The notes under the pieces: model-generated
The model's input: the letters and a program-made list of their open reading frames with translations, nothing else
Told to the model about the DNA's origin: nothing
The model's database searches: none
Program-made: the position numbers and the translations under genes
In this document: positions 47,558 through 57,245 of the stretch, one piece after another
Position numbering within the stretch: the first letter of the stretch is position 1
Layout: the number at the start of each line of letters is the position of its first letter
DNA from: an uncultured Erysipelotrichaceae bacterium
Lineage (GTDB): Bacteria; Bacillota_I; Bacilli_A; RFN20; CAG-826
NCBI GenBank assembly: GCA_902785645.1
Contig: CACZZG010000010.1
Location: 1 to 64,000 of the forward strand
DNA: 64,000 nucleotides
Direction: 5' to 3'

Positions 47558-47732
47558 TAATGAAAGGCAATTAAGGGAAGTAATAAAAGTTCTTAATGAA
47601 GAAGATGTTTTAACTAAAACAATATTGATAGGTTCCTGGTGCCTTTTATTTTGCAAACAGCGGAAGAAAATAACATTTTTCTTGATTAAATCAAATTTTT
47701 GTCCATCTAATTTGCTTTATTTTAATAAATAA
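47550..47732 (+). pseudogene. Truncated nucleotidyltransferase-like toxin gene
   Basis: The first 33 residues (MIDNERQLREVIKVLNEEDV then LTKTILIGSWCLLF) look like the start of an AbiEii-type/MNT-like nucleotidyltransferase, where GSW/GSWC marks the strand before the nucleotide-binding loop. After CLLFCK the sequence becomes Lys/Phe/Asn-rich with no homology and stops at residue 60; the downstream catalytic Asp-x-Asp is absent in all three frames. Complete members have about 200-300 residues, so this is a remnant. Confidence 0.5.
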
Positions 47733-47768
47733 ACTAAAATATATTCTCTTTATAAGGAGGAAATTATT

Positions 47769-49889
47769 ATGAAGAAACTCTTAAGAATTATCCCCTTAAT
47801 GGTCATGCCATTACTTTTGTCATCCTGTAATATTTTTTCATTCAATTCATTATCAAAAGACGAAAGTAGCGAATCACAATCAAGCGATAATACTAGTCAA
47901 TCTAGTTCTGATAATAACGTCTCTTCAGAAGATAGTAGTGAAACTAGCAGTTCATCTTCATCTGAAGAAACACCTGTTGGTCCAGTTTTACCAACATCCA
48001 TTACAATTTCAGGTCCTACCGAAGTTAGTATTGGTGAAACAATTCAATTATCAGCGTCAGTTTTACCAGAAAACGCCACAAACAAGACTGTGACTTGGTC
48101 ACATACTTCTGTTACTGGCGCAAACTACGCGACAATCAATTCTACAACTGGTGAAGTGACTGGTAAAAAAGCTGGAAATGTCACAGTTACTGCGAAATCT
48201 GTAGCAGATAATACTGTCAAAGCGACATATACAATTGCCGTTAAAGATATTCTTCCAACTAGCATTTCTGTTTCTGGTGCTGATCAAGTGATGGTGGGTT
48301 CCACAATTAAACTTACCGCCACAATACTACCAGAAAATGCCACAAAGAAGAGTGTTTCTTGGACATCAAGCAATTCCACAATTGCCTCTGTCAGTTCAGG
48401 TACAGTTACTGGTAAAAAGACTGGCACAGTCACAATTACCGCTAAATGTACATCTGCTCCTACTGTTACAACTACAAAAACAATTACAGTTGTGGCTCCA
48501 ACTCCAACAAATGTTACATTAAATAAAACTTCTGTCGATCTTGGTTATTCTAGAACCACACAACTTACCGCGACAATTACTCCATCTAACGCTGATCAAT
48601 CAGTGACATGGACCACAAATAATTCTAATGTTGCTACAGTCTCCAGTAGTGGTTTAGTAACCGCTAAGAGTGTGACTGGTGATGCAGTTATCACTGCGAC
48701 AAGCGTTAATGGTTTAACCGCTACATGTTCAGTCCATGTTCAAGAAGAAGTCTTAGATAAACACACAATCTTTATGTACATCTGTGGTGCGGACTTAGAA
48801 AGCGAAAATGGTCTTGCCAGTGGCGACATCGATGAAATTTTAAGTGTTGATAATCAACCTGATGACGTCAATATCGTCTTAACTACAGGTGGTTCTAAGA
48901 AATGGACAAATTCCACAATCCAAAATCAAGTTGGCTACTTAGCTAGATGGCATATTGAAAATAAACAACTAGTTTATGATACAAGAGTTGCTAAAGCTAG
49001 CATGGGTCAAGCATCCACACTTCAAAGTTTCTTAACTTGGGGCATGGAAAACTATCCAGCCGAAAAATATGGTCTCATTATGTGGAATCATGGTGGTGCA
49101 ATGAATGGTTGTTGTTATGATGAAAACTTTGATGATGATTCATTAGTTAATCATGAAATTGCTTCTGCGATGACTGGTGCATTCAACGCTGTTGGATTTA
49201 CGGGTAAATTTGAATGGATTGCCTATGATGCATGTTTGATGGCGGTTCAAGATGTCGCTGAAGTTAATAGTCATTATTTCAATTACATGGTCTGTTCCCA
49301 AGAAGTGGAAAGCGGCTATGGTTATGACTACGATGCTTGGCTACCAACTTTATATAACAACCCATCAGTTGATGGTAATACATTAGGTCAAAAGATCGCT
49401 AAGACATTTATGACCGAACAAAGATGGATGTACAGCGAAGCAGGTTGGGGAACATGTGACCAAACACAATCAGTCTTAGATTTATCTAAGATGGCAGCCT
49501 ATAAGACCGCATGGGAAAACTTGGCCTCATATTTAAAAACTCAAATTACATCTAGTAGTGCTTGGAACACATTCTATAACAAGGTTTATACTGCGACTAA
49601 GTTTGGTAAAAATAGTGGTGTCTATCCATATGCTATATTCGATGTCAGCAGTTTCTTAACCAAGGTTATATCATATAAATCTGGTGCTTCAAGTTATTGC
49701 AATGCGATTACAGAAGCATTAGATGATGTCATTATCTATTCTGATGATGGTGACGCCGTGACATCATGTGGCTTAAATGCTTTCTGTCCAGGATCTAACA
49801 GTGCATATTATTCTGGAATTTATTATCAAGAAGACACCAATTTCTCAACTTGGTATTCTCTCTGTCAATATTCCGGATATTGTCAATAA
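47769..49889 (+). CDS. Clostripain-family (C11) cysteine protease lipoprotein with Ig-like repeats
   Basis: A 706-residue surface protein: lipoprotein signal ending LSSC (Cys20), a Ser/Glu-rich linker to about residue 72, three bacterial Ig-like (Big2) repeats (about 77-160, 162-240, 243-325, each with a P-T-S/N-V start, L-PENAT- or PSNAD-type turn and VTGKKAGNVTVTAKS-like end) and a C-terminal C11 peptidase domain from about 330. The domain start HTIFMYICGADLES, catalytic His in MWNHGG near 440 and catalytic Cys in YDACLMA near 487 are intact. Clostripain relatives cleave after Arg or Lys. It is likely anchored outside the cell for protein degradation or host-surface interaction. RBS AAGGAGGAAATT. 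Confidence 0.88.
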   Translation: MKKLLRIIPLMVMPLLLSSCNIFSFNSLSKDESSESQSSDNTSQSSSDNNVSSEDSSETSSSSSSEETPVGPVLPTSITISGPTEVSIGETIQLSASVLPENATNKTVTWSHTSVTGANYATINSTTGEVTGKKAGNVTVTAKSVADNTVKATYTIAVKDILPTSISVSGADQVMVGSTIKLTATILPENATKKSVSWTSSNSTIASVSSGTVTGKKTGTVTITAKCTSAPTVTTTKTITVVAPTPTNVTLNKTSVDLGYSRTTQLTATITPSNADQSVTWTTNNSNVATVSSSGLVTAKSVTGDAVITATSVNGLTATCSVHVQEEVLDKHTIFMYICGADLESENGLASGDIDEILSVDNQPDDVNIVLTTGGSKKWTNSTIQNQVGYLARWHIENKQLVYDTRVAKASMGQASTLQSFLTWGMENYPAEKYGLIMWNHGGAMNGCCYDENFDDDSLVNHEIASAMTGAFNAVGFTGKFEWIAYDACLMAVQDVAEVNSHYFNYMVCSQEVESGYGYDYDAWLPTLYNNPSVDGNTLGQKIAKTFMTEQRWMYSEAGWGTCDQTQSVLDLSKMAAYKTAWENLASYLKTQITSSSAWNTFYNKVYTATKFGKNSGVYPYAIFDVSSFLTKVISYKSGASSYCNAITEALDDVIIYSDDGDAVTSCGLNAFCPGSNSAYYSGIYYQEDTNFSTWYSLCQYSGYCQ

Positions 49890-49897
49890 AAACAAAC

Positions 49898-49925
49898 AAG
49901 GGCTTCTACTTGAAGCTCTTTTTTG
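49898..49925 (+). terminator. Terminator after the clostripain-like gene
   Basis: AAGGGCTTC TACTT GAAGCTCTT, a 9-bp stem with one G-T pair, followed by TTTT. Confidence 0.75.
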
Positions 49926-49992
49926 TAAAAAAATGTATAGCATTAACCAAATATAGTAGTAAAATAAAAATCGCAAAAGGAGCATATAAAAA

Positions 49993-50454
49993 ATGAAAGT
50001 TTTAAACAAAGTTGTTATCGGTGCTGCTGCGTTAGTCTTATTGACAGCCTGTGGTCCAAGCAAAACAACATACGCAAAATTCCACGAACAAGCTGCAAAA
50101 GCTGCTGAAAAAGCTAAAGAAGCTACCTTCTCTAAGGTCGTTTTAAGCGGCTCTGCAAAAGATGATGAAGGAAAAACACAAAAATTTGATAACATCACAA
50201 TCAAATTTGAAAAAGGTACATTCGCAGCCACAAATATCACACACTTAGATGAAGTTGCTGCCGCTTTACTTCTTAACGGCGTCCAAGCAGTCGCTGTCCC
50301 AGAAGAAAAGGACACAACATACTATGCTGGTAACGGCTTCAAAGTTGAATACAAAGCAGAAGATGGCAAAAAGACCGCGACATGGAACACCCAAGGCTTA
50401 TTAACAAGCACAGTTGATGGTGATGCCAAATTAACAGTCAAATACAGCAAATAA
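49993..50454 (+). CDS. Small lipoprotein of unknown function
   Basis: A 153-residue protein with a lipoprotein signal (VLLTACGPS, Cys20). A helical Ala/Lys/Glu stretch (AKFHEQAAKAAEKAKEATF) follows, then beta-rich segments (KVVLSGSAKDDEG, ITIKFEKGTFAA, KLTVKYSK). The style is like the lipoprotein at 165-1319 but much shorter. No family recognised. RBS AAAAGGAGC. Single gene between two terminators. Confidence 0.75.
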   Translation: MKVLNKVVIGAAALVLLTACGPSKTTYAKFHEQAAKAAEKAKEATFSKVVLSGSAKDDEGKTQKFDNITIKFEKGTFAATNITHLDEVAAALLLNGVQAVAVPEEKDTTYYAGNGFKVEYKAEDGKKTATWNTQGLLTSTVDGDAKLTVKYSK

Positions 50455-50471
50455 TTAAGTTAATTAATTAG

Positions 50472-50499
50472 AAGAGTCGTTGATAACGGCTCTTTTTTG
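50472..50499 (+). terminator. Terminator after the small lipoprotein
   Basis: AGAGTCGTT GAT AACGGCTCT (9-bp stem, one G-T pair) followed by TTTTT. Confidence 0.75.
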
Positions 50500-50553
50500 T
50501 TGGTGTATTATTTTAATATTTATATTATAATAATCGTTGTACGAGGTATTTTT

Positions 50554-51150
50554 ATGAAAAAACTTTTATTATTATTCGCATCAATGTTCGTACTAGCCGG
50601 TTGTGGTCAAAGTGGATCATGGTCAATGTCTTCGCAAGAAAAACAATCATCTGAAACAACATCCTCTAGTTCTAGTGAAGAAGTCAGTTCCGAGCCAATA
50701 CCAGAACAAAAACCTGATAATTGGAAGATGGTGGCTGAAGCAGATTTTATCGTCGCCATTAATAATGCCTCAGCAAAAGAAGATCCTAAATATCCAACAT
50801 GTGTTGTTAATGCCTCTTCTACAGCGATGTCTTATGAAGCTACTTATAAAAGACAAAATGACGGCACATATACTACGACAAGTACTGATGAAAATATCGA
50901 TATAGCAACTACCGCAGTGAATACACGTTTAGCAAACTTCCCATACAATAACTTAGGTGATGGTGGAAAGTACTGTAAACCTTATTTATATGTTAGTGAT
51001 ATGGGTAAAACCAAAGTCTTTGTGAAAGATTCTGAAATAATCATGGACATTACATTTAATGAATATGGCTACATCATTAACTTTACAATAGCTAACGAAA
51101 ATCGCGATGGTCCTGTGGCGATATTTCAAAATACTTGGTTTGATGAATAA
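50554..51150 (+). CDS. Small lipoprotein of unknown function
   Basis: A 198-residue protein with lipobox VLAGC (Cys17) and a Ser/Gln/Glu-rich linker of about 35 residues (SSSEEVSSEPIPEQK), then a soluble domain with repeated aromatic/Thr beta strands (MSYEATYKRQNDGTYTTTST). The frame is open to 50497, but ATG 50554, preceded by CGAGGT, gives the normal signal peptide. I recognise no family. The Ser-rich spacer is like that of the nearby clostripain-type lipoprotein. Confidence 0.75.
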   Translation: MKKLLLLFASMFVLAGCGQSGSWSMSSQEKQSSETTSSSSSEEVSSEPIPEQKPDNWKMVAEADFIVAINNASAKEDPKYPTCVVNASSTAMSYEATYKRQNDGTYTTTSTDENIDIATTAVNTRLANFPYNNLGDGGKYCKPYLYVSDMGKTKVFVKDSEIIMDITFNEYGYIINFTIANENRDGPVAIFQNTWFDE

Positions 51151-51157
51151 ATGAATT

Positions 51158-51186
51158 GAATCGTTGAAAAACGGTTCTTTTTTATT
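51158..51186 (+). terminator. Terminator after the lipoprotein gene
   Basis: GAATCGTT GAAA AACGGTTC: an 8-bp stem with a GAAA tetraloop and a long T-run. Confidence 0.8.
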
Positions 51187-51255
51187 TATTTAATAGATTT
51201 AAATACGATAAAATGAAAAAGTAATCATTCTTATACTTATATGGAGGGATCAATA

Positions 51256-52488
51256 ATGTCCAAAAAGTACCAAGAAGAATATGAGGTGGCTTTTTCACCA
51301 CGTTTAGTGATGGAAGAAGCAAGTAGATGTTTGCTTTGCTTAGACGCCCCATGTTCCGCAAGTTGTCCAGCAGGAACAGACCCTGCTAAATTTATCCGTT
51401 CCTTGCGTTTTAAAAACGTTAAAGGTGCCGCAGAAACCGTTCGTATTAATAATATTTTAGGTGCAATATGCGCAAGAGTGTGTCCAACTGAAAGATATTG
51501 CCAAGCTGGTTGTAGTAGAAGTGGTATTGATAAACCAATCGATATTGGTCGTATTCAACGTTATATCACTGACTTTGAAGATGCTTTAAAGATGGATATC
51601 TTGGAAGTCAAAGAAGATAACGGCAAAAAGATTGCGGTTATCGGAAGTGGTCCTGCCGGTTTAACTGTTGCTGCAGAACTCGCTAAAGAAGGCTTTAAAG
51701 TGACCATCTATGAAAAAGAAGCCAAAGCTGGTGGATATCTTAGATATGGTATTCCTGAATATCGTTTGCCAAATGCGATTGTCGATAGAGAAATCGATCG
51801 TATCGTCAAACTTGGTGTTGATATCGTTTTGAACACTAAAGTTGGTGAAGATATTAAAGTCGAAGACTTAAGAAAAGATAATGACGCAGTCATCTTTGCA
51901 GTTGGTTATAGCCAAGGCAAAATGCTCGATATGTTTAAAGATAACCGCAAAGTCATCAAAGCGGTTGATTGGTTAAAGAAAACTAAAATAAGAAAAGGTA
52001 ATGTTAAAGTTCCAGAAAATGTTTTAGTTATCGGTGGCGGTGACGTCGCAATGGATGTTGTTACATCCTTAAAGTTATTAGGATGTCCACATGTTACCGA
52101 TGTTGTCTATGAACAATTCTCAGAATTTAGAGCGAGCAAGAAAGAGTTAATGAACGCTCAAGAACAAGGTGTGACCATCATTGATGGTTATGTTCCAGTG
52201 GCCACAGGTAGAGGTGGAATTGTTAAATTCAAACATAGAATTTTACCTGCAGAACTCAAAATTAAAGCGGACCTCATTATCCTCGCTGTCGGACAGGTCG
52301 CTGATGTCGATGGCTTAGGCCTTACATTAGAAAAAGGCGAAGTGAACGTGAGAGGCGTGAGAATTCCAGATACAAATATGTTCTTCGCTGGCGATATCGC
52401 TCATGGTGAAAAGACTGTTGTTTGGGGTGTTCGCTCCGGTAAAGAAGTCGCCTTTGAAGTTAAAAGATTTTTAGGAGGTAAAAAATAA
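51256..52488 (+). CDS. preT: NAD(P)-dependent dihydropyrimidine dehydrogenase subunit PreT
   Basis: A 410-residue FAD/Fe-S flavoprotein, related to the small glutamate synthase subunit, that passes electrons from NAD(P)H to PreA. The N-terminal domain has eight Cys for two 4Fe-4S clusters ([14 protein letters not shown] near 22-35; [15 protein letters not shown] near 72-86). Then come the FAD loop [14 protein letters not shown] near 127 and the NAD(P) loop [12 protein letters not shown] near 257. The ATG at 51241 overlaps the GGAGG RBS itself; the ATG at 51256, 8 nt from it, is the start. The stop overlaps preA (TAATG). Confidence 0.88.
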   Translation: MSKKYQEEYEVAFSPRLVMEEASRCLLCLDAPCSASCPAGTDPAKFIRSLRFKNVKGAAETVRINNILGAICARVCPTERYCQAGCSRSGIDKPIDIGRIQRYITDFEDALKMDILEVKEDNGKKIAVIGSGPAGLTVAAELAKEGFKVTIYEKEAKAGGYLRYGIPEYRLPNAIVDREIDRIVKLGVDIVLNTKVGEDIKVEDLRKDNDAVIFAVGYSQGKMLDMFKDNRKVIKAVDWLKKTKIRKGNVKVPENVLVIGGGDVAMDVVTSLKLLGCPHVTDVVYEQFSEFRASKKELMNAQEQGVTIIDGYVPVATGRGGIVKFKHRILPAELKIKADLIILAVGQVADVDGLGLTLEKGEVNVRGVRIPDTNMFFAGDIAHGEKTVVWGVRSGKEVAFEVKRFLGGKK

Positions 52489-53759
52489 TGGTTAGAAAAG
52501 ATTTATCCATTACCTTCATGGGAGTAAAATTCCCAAACCCATTCTGTTTATCATCTTCTCCAGTTGGTAACTGTTATGACATGTGTGCGAAAGCATATAG
52601 AGAAGGTTGGGGTGGTGTTGTCTTTAAGACAATTGGCCCAAAACATTATTTAATCGATGAAGTTTCTCCACGTTTTGATGCTTTAACAAAAGAAGCAGAA
52701 CCATTCGTTGGTTTCAAAAACATGGAACAAATCGCCGAACATCCATTAGAAGAAAACCTCGCTGATTTAAGAAGATTAAAGAAAGAATTCCCAAATCAAG
52801 TTCTTATTGCCTCAATTATGGGTAGTAATGAAGAAGACTGGGAAGAATTAGCTAGACTCGTCACCGAAGCTGGCGCGGATATGATTGAACTTAACTTTTC
52901 ATGTCCTCAAATGACCAGCCACGCGATGGGTAGTGACGTCGGTAGTAATCCAGAATTATGCCGTAAATACTGCCAAGCTGTTAGACGCGGTACAAAATTA
53001 CCATTTATGGCGAAGATGACACCAAATATCACTGATATGTGTGATCCTGCGGTTGCCTCTATCGAAGGTGGGGCAAATGGTATCTCCGCGATTAATACAA
53101 TTAAATCCATTATCAATGTTGATTTAGATAAGAAAGTTGGTTTGCCAATCGTTGATGGCAAATCATCAATCTCTGGTTATTCTGGAAAAGCTGTTAAACC
53201 AGTCGCCTTAAGATTTATTCAACAAATGAGAATGAATCCTAAACTCAAAGATGTTGAATTATCCGGTATTGGTGGTATCGAAACATGGGAAGACGCTGCA
53301 GAATTCATCTTATTAGGTTGTAAGAATTTACAAGTCACAACCGGTATCATGCAATATGGCTATCGCATTGTTGAAGATATGAAAAACGGTCTTGAACATT
53401 ACATGGATGAACAAGGCGTTGATCGTTTAGAAGACTTAGTGGGATTAGCCAATAAGAATATTATTCCTGCAGAAGAACTTGATAGAGACTATATTGTCTA
53501 TCCAGAAATCAACAAAGATAAATGTGTTGGTTGTGGTAGATGTGTCATCTCTTGTTATGACGGTGCTCACCAAGCCATGGAATGGGATAAAGATTCCCGT
53601 CGTCCAAACTGTAATCACGATAAATGTGTTGGTTGTTTACTTTGCGGCCTAGTCTGTCCAGTCGGTGCGATTAAACCAGGTGAAAGAGTCTTAAAAGCTG
53701 GTCGTAAAGAGAAGAATCTTAAAAAGATGGTTCTTCAAGACACCATGGAAAAACTCTAA
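52488..53759 (+). CDS. preA: Dihydropyrimidine dehydrogenase catalytic subunit PreA
   Basis: A 423-residue FMN enzyme of the dihydroorotate dehydrogenase class that reduces uracil or thymine to the dihydro form (or the reverse). [12 protein letters not shown] at 17-28, [11 protein letters not shown] near 130, the barrel segment [20 protein letters not shown] near 261-280 and a C-terminal 2x4Fe-4S ferredoxin domain ([11 protein letters not shown] and [12 protein letters not shown], about 345-392). Coupled to preT. No dihydropyrimidinase or beta-ureidopropionase is nearby, so the fate of the product is open. Confidence 0.9.
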   Translation: MVRKDLSITFMGVKFPNPFCLSSSPVGNCYDMCAKAYREGWGGVVFKTIGPKHYLIDEVSPRFDALTKEAEPFVGFKNMEQIAEHPLEENLADLRRLKKEFPNQVLIASIMGSNEEDWEELARLVTEAGADMIELNFSCPQMTSHAMGSDVGSNPELCRKYCQAVRRGTKLPFMAKMTPNITDMCDPAVASIEGGANGISAINTIKSIINVDLDKKVGLPIVDGKSSISGYSGKAVKPVALRFIQQMRMNPKLKDVELSGIGGIETWEDAAEFILLGCKNLQVTTGIMQYGYRIVEDMKNGLEHYMDEQGVDRLEDLVGLANKNIIPAEELDRDYIVYPEINKDKCVGCGRCVISCYDGAHQAMEWDKDSRRPNCNHDKCVGCLLCGLVCPVGAIKPGERVLKAGRKEKNLKKMVLQDTMEKL

Positions 53760-53775
53760 TTAATAAATTAAAGTT

Positions 53776-53802
53776 AAACCCTCGTGTAAACGGGGGTTTT
53801 TA
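53776..53802 (+). terminator. Terminator of preTA
   Basis: AACCCTCG TGTAAA CGGGGGTT, an 8-bp stem with one G-T pair, followed by TTTT. Confidence 0.75.
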
Positions 53803-53820
53803 GATGTAGAATAAAAAAAG

Positions 53821-56214
53821 ATGGATAAGAAATTTTTAATCGAACATTTAACTCTATTTGATAAAGCGTCTCTACTTGTGGGATACGCGAATATGAAGAC
53901 TAGACCAATTGAGTCTTTTGAGATTCCTCCTTTAGTGATGTCTGATGGCCCTAATGGAGTGAGAAAAGAAAATGATGGCAAAGATGCTTTGGGTAATTCC
54001 ATTCATACTTTACCAACAACATGTTTTCCTTCTGGAAGTACGTTCGCAAACTCATGGGATAATGATTTATTACATAAAGTGGGTAAACAAATCGCTTTAG
54101 AGTGTCGTTATTATGGAATTAATGCCTTATTAGGACCCGCAATTAATATTAAAAGAAATCCATTATGTGGAAGAAATTTTGAATATTATTCTGAAGATCC
54201 ATTATTATCTGGATATCTTGCAGGTTCATTTATTAAAGGTGTGCAAGAAGAAAAAGTCATTTCATGTATTAAACACTACGCATGTAATAATTTAGAGAAG
54301 TGGAGATATGTTGGTGATTCCATAGTTGATTTAAGAGCCTTAAATGATATTTATCTTAAATCATTTGAAATAGCGATTAGAGAAGGTCATCCAGGAATGG
54401 TCATGACTTCTTATAATCAAATTAATGGAACATTTGCTTCAGAAAACTTCTATCTATTAAAAGATAGATTAAGAAATAAATTCAAATTTGATGGATTAAC
54501 CGTCACCGACTGGGGTGGAATGGTCAGACGTGATGTTTCTTTAACCGTTGGTCAAGATTTAGAAATGCCTGGAATGATTAAAGAAAACATTGAAAGAATC
54601 GTTGATGCTGTGAATAACAAATTCATCAATATGACCGATGTAGATACCGCAGTCGAACATTTATTAACTGCGATCGAAAATACGAGAGCGGAACAACTGA
54701 CAGATGAATCAATATTTGATCAATCCATTTTAGTCGCAGAAGAAGCAGCGATAAGAGGTACGGTCTTATTAAAGAATGAAAATGATATTCTTCCACTAAA
54801 TAAAGAGAAGAAATATTTAGTCATCGGTGATTTATTTGAAAATATGCGTTTCCAAGGTAGTGGTTCCGCATTAATCAACGCGAAAAGAGTAATCAATAAT
54901 AAATTAGCTTTTGATGAATATGGTGTGAATTATGAATCCGTCCGTGGATATAACCAACACAATCCATCCATTAATCTAATTTTAGAAAACGAAGCAATCA
55001 ATAAAGCTAAAGACGCAGATGAAATTATCTTCTTCGGTGGTTTGACTGATTTATCCGAATCCGAAGGATATGATCGTGATGATATGAAACTTGAAGCTAA
55101 TCAAGAACATCTCCTCACCCGTTTAGCGGAATTAAATAAAAAGATTATCTTCATCCTCTATGGTGGTTCACCAATTGAAATCCCATGTTATGACAATATC
55201 GAAGCGATTTTATTTATGAACCTTCCGGGTCAAGAGGGTGGGCACGCTTTAACAAAGTTATTATTTGGGGAAGTCTCTCCTTCTGGTCATTTAACAGAAA
55301 CTTGGCCAATCAAATATGAAGACACTCCATACGCTTTAGATTTTAATTCTTCACTTAATGAGCTATATAAAGAATCAATTTATGTGGGATATCGTTATTT
55401 CTCCAGTGCGAAGAAACAAGTCAGATTCCCGTTTGGCTATGGTTTAACATATGGTAAATATCATTATCAAAACTTAAAAGCGAAAGTGGATGATGAACTT
55501 ATCAACATTTCCTTTGAAGTGGTGAATGATTCCGATATTGAAATCGATGTGGTTCCTCAAATATATGTCAGTAAAGTTGATTCCAATATTCCTCGTCCAA
55601 TTAAAGAGTTAAAAACATACGCGAGAAGGAACTTAAAAGGAAAAGATAGACAAATAGTCAATCTCAGCATAAAAGTCGCTGATTTAGCCGTTTATGATAT
55701 AAAAAGTGGCAATGACGTCGTAGAAGATGGTGAGTATCTCATCTATTTATGCGATCACGTCAATAAAGATTATGAAAATGTCTCAGTTAATATCAAAGGT
55801 GAGAAGTTAGAAAGACTTAATAGCATTTACTTTGATATTGATAATATTGAACACATCACAAATGAACAATTTGAAGAAGTGATAGGTCGTAAGATTAAAG
55901 AACATGTTCCCGCGAAACGGCCATATACTTTAGAAACACCGATATTTGAATTTAATACTTTCTTCGGCAAAATCGTGAGAAAAGTGATGATTCATCAAGG
56001 TGATAAGATTATCCGTCAGGCGAAAAAGATAAAAAACGAACAAGAAAGAGCCAGGCAAATTAAATCCGGAATGTTCGTGAAGAAGATGATTACCGTGAAC
56101 TGTTTAAGAAGTTTATGCTTTGCAGCATCAGGAACACTTCCTTTAAGAAAAGCGGAAGGTATATTACATCTAGTTAATGGGCATATCTTTAGAGCCTTAA
56201 AAAAACTTTTATAG
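53821..56214 (+). CDS. Glycoside hydrolase family 3 beta-glucosidase
   Basis: A 797-residue cytoplasmic GH3 enzyme: (beta/alpha)8-like domain with GPAINIKRNPLCGRNFEYYSED near 103-124, CIKHYACNN near 155, nucleophile Asp in LTVTDWGGM near 229, an alpha/beta sandwich domain with the usual GSGSALIN and FFGGLTDLSESEGYDRDD segments, and an FN3-like domain near 560-640. About 100 further residues, helical and basic, follow at the C-terminus and are not typical. It should release glucose (or xylose) from beta-glycosides. There is no RBS; TAGAAT at 53807-53812 lies 8 bp before the ATG, so a leaderless mRNA is possible. Confidence 0.9.
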   Translation: MDKKFLIEHLTLFDKASLLVGYANMKTRPIESFEIPPLVMSDGPNGVRKENDGKDALGNSIHTLPTTCFPSGSTFANSWDNDLLHKVGKQIALECRYYGINALLGPAINIKRNPLCGRNFEYYSEDPLLSGYLAGSFIKGVQEEKVISCIKHYACNNLEKWRYVGDSIVDLRALNDIYLKSFEIAIREGHPGMVMTSYNQINGTFASENFYLLKDRLRNKFKFDGLTVTDWGGMVRRDVSLTVGQDLEMPGMIKENIERIVDAVNNKFINMTDVDTAVEHLLTAIENTRAEQLTDESIFDQSILVAEEAAIRGTVLLKNENDILPLNKEKKYLVIGDLFENMRFQGSGSALINAKRVINNKLAFDEYGVNYESVRGYNQHNPSINLILENEAINKAKDADEIIFFGGLTDLSESEGYDRDDMKLEANQEHLLTRLAELNKKIIFILYGGSPIEIPCYDNIEAILFMNLPGQEGGHALTKLLFGEVSPSGHLTETWPIKYEDTPYALDFNSSLNELYKESIYVGYRYFSSAKKQVRFPFGYGLTYGKYHYQNLKAKVDDELINISFEVVNDSDIEIDVVPQIYVSKVDSNIPRPIKELKTYARRNLKGKDRQIVNLSIKVADLAVYDIKSGNDVVEDGEYLIYLCDHVNKDYENVSVNIKGEKLERLNSIYFDIDNIEHITNEQFEEVIGRKIKEHVPAKRPYTLETPIFEFNTFFGKIVRKVMIHQGDKIIRQAKKIKNEQERARQIKSGMFVKKMITVNCLRSLCFAASGTLPLRKAEGILHLVNGHIFRALKKLL

Positions 56215-56215
56215 G

Positions 56216-56252
56216 ATAAAAAAGAGCTGAGCTATTGTTGCTCAGCTTTTTG
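56216..56252. terminator. Bidirectional terminator
   Basis: AGCTGAGC TATTGTT GCTCAGCT is a perfect 8-bp stem with A-run before and T-run after, between the convergent GH3 and ABC ATPase genes; it overlaps the last ATPase codons. Confidence 0.8.
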
Positions 56253-57245
56253 ATCGGCTTCGTCAAATTTCTTCAAGAGATCTTCAACGGTCAATTTTTG
56301 TTTTTCTTCGCCTTTAACATCATAGATGATATGACCCATATGGAACATGATTAGTCTGTTACCATAAGTAATCGCATCTTTCATATTATGAGTGATCATC
56401 AAAGTGGTCATTTCATTTTCTTTAACAATCTTATCCGTTAATTCAAGAACCTTCTTCGCAGTTTTAGGATCTAACGCCGCGGTGTGCTCATCGAGTAGTA
56501 AGATTTGTTTTGTTAAGTCAAACTTTCTGACTTTCTTATCGAATCTTTCATAAGCCTCTAATTTGGCTTGTTTTCTCTCTTTTCGATTAAGTTTTGCGTC
56601 TTTTTTGATGTCTTTAACTTCGTTTTTATATTCTCTTAACGCAGGGATATAGACTTCATCAAACTCTCTTTCCGCGACTTTGTGGTCTTTTTCCGAGAAT
56701 CTAATGTAATCCCTTTTAACCACTTTATGGGTGGGCTTATTACGTAATGTCGCCATCAAGAGGGTGAGAGCTTGTCTTTGTCCTCCGGACATGACGCCCA
56801 CCTTTTGATTTAATCGATCTTCTAGACCTAGACCAAATCTTTGGAGTTCTTTAATGAATTCTTTTTTGTTTTCTTTTTTAAAGCCCCACGCAAATGGTGA
56901 ATGCCTTCTTCCTCTACGATAAGCAATCTCAAGGTTTTCTAATACTGACATATCGCCAGAAGTACCCATCATTGGATCTTGGAAGACATGACCAAACCAA
57001 GAAGCGCGTTGATGTTCGTCCATCTTGGTAATATCAACATTATTTAATAAGACTTGGCCTTCATCTGGTTTAACCACACCCGTGATGATATTCATTGTGG
57101 TGCTCTTACCTGAGCCATTACCACCGATAATGGTGACGAATTCACCAGATTCAATTTGTAAATTGATATGGTCTAAAGCCACTCTTAAATCTTCTTTCAC
57201 GCCGGTGAGGTTGAATGACTTAGTTACATTTTTAAGTTCTAGCAT
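56232..57245 (-). CDS. ABC transporter ATP-binding protein (TrpXYZ-like importer) with internal insertion
   Basis: A 337-residue ATPase. Walker A GGNGSGKSTT at 41-50, Q-loop VFQDPMMGTSGDMS near 87-100, signature MSGGQRQ at 152-158, Walker B ILLLDEHTAALDP at 248-260 (His replaces the common Pro, usual in this family) and switch His in ITHNM near 289. Residues about 170-246, between signature helix and Walker B, form an insertion of about 75 residues, highly charged and predicted helical (KDIKKDAKLNRKERKQAKLE); relatives have only a few residues there. It overlaps the permease gene by 7 nt. It powers uptake together with 57239-59208. Confidence 0.9.
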   Translation of the reverse strand: MLELKNVTKSFNLTGVKEDLRVALDHINLQIESGEFVTIIGGNGSGKSTTMNIITGVVKPDEGQVLLNNVDITKMDEHQRASWFGHVFQDPMMGTSGDMSVLENLEIAYRRGRRHSPFAWGFKKENKKEFIKELQRFGLGLEDRLNQKVGVMSGGQRQALTLLMATLRNKPTHKVVKRDYIRFSEKDHKVAEREFDEVYIPALREYKNEVKDIKKDAKLNRKERKQAKLEAYERFDKKVRKFDLTKQILLLDEHTAALDPKTAKKVLELTDKIVKENEMTTLMITHNMKDAITYGNRLIMFHMGHIIYDVKGEEKQKLTVEDLLKKFDEADQKAEQQ

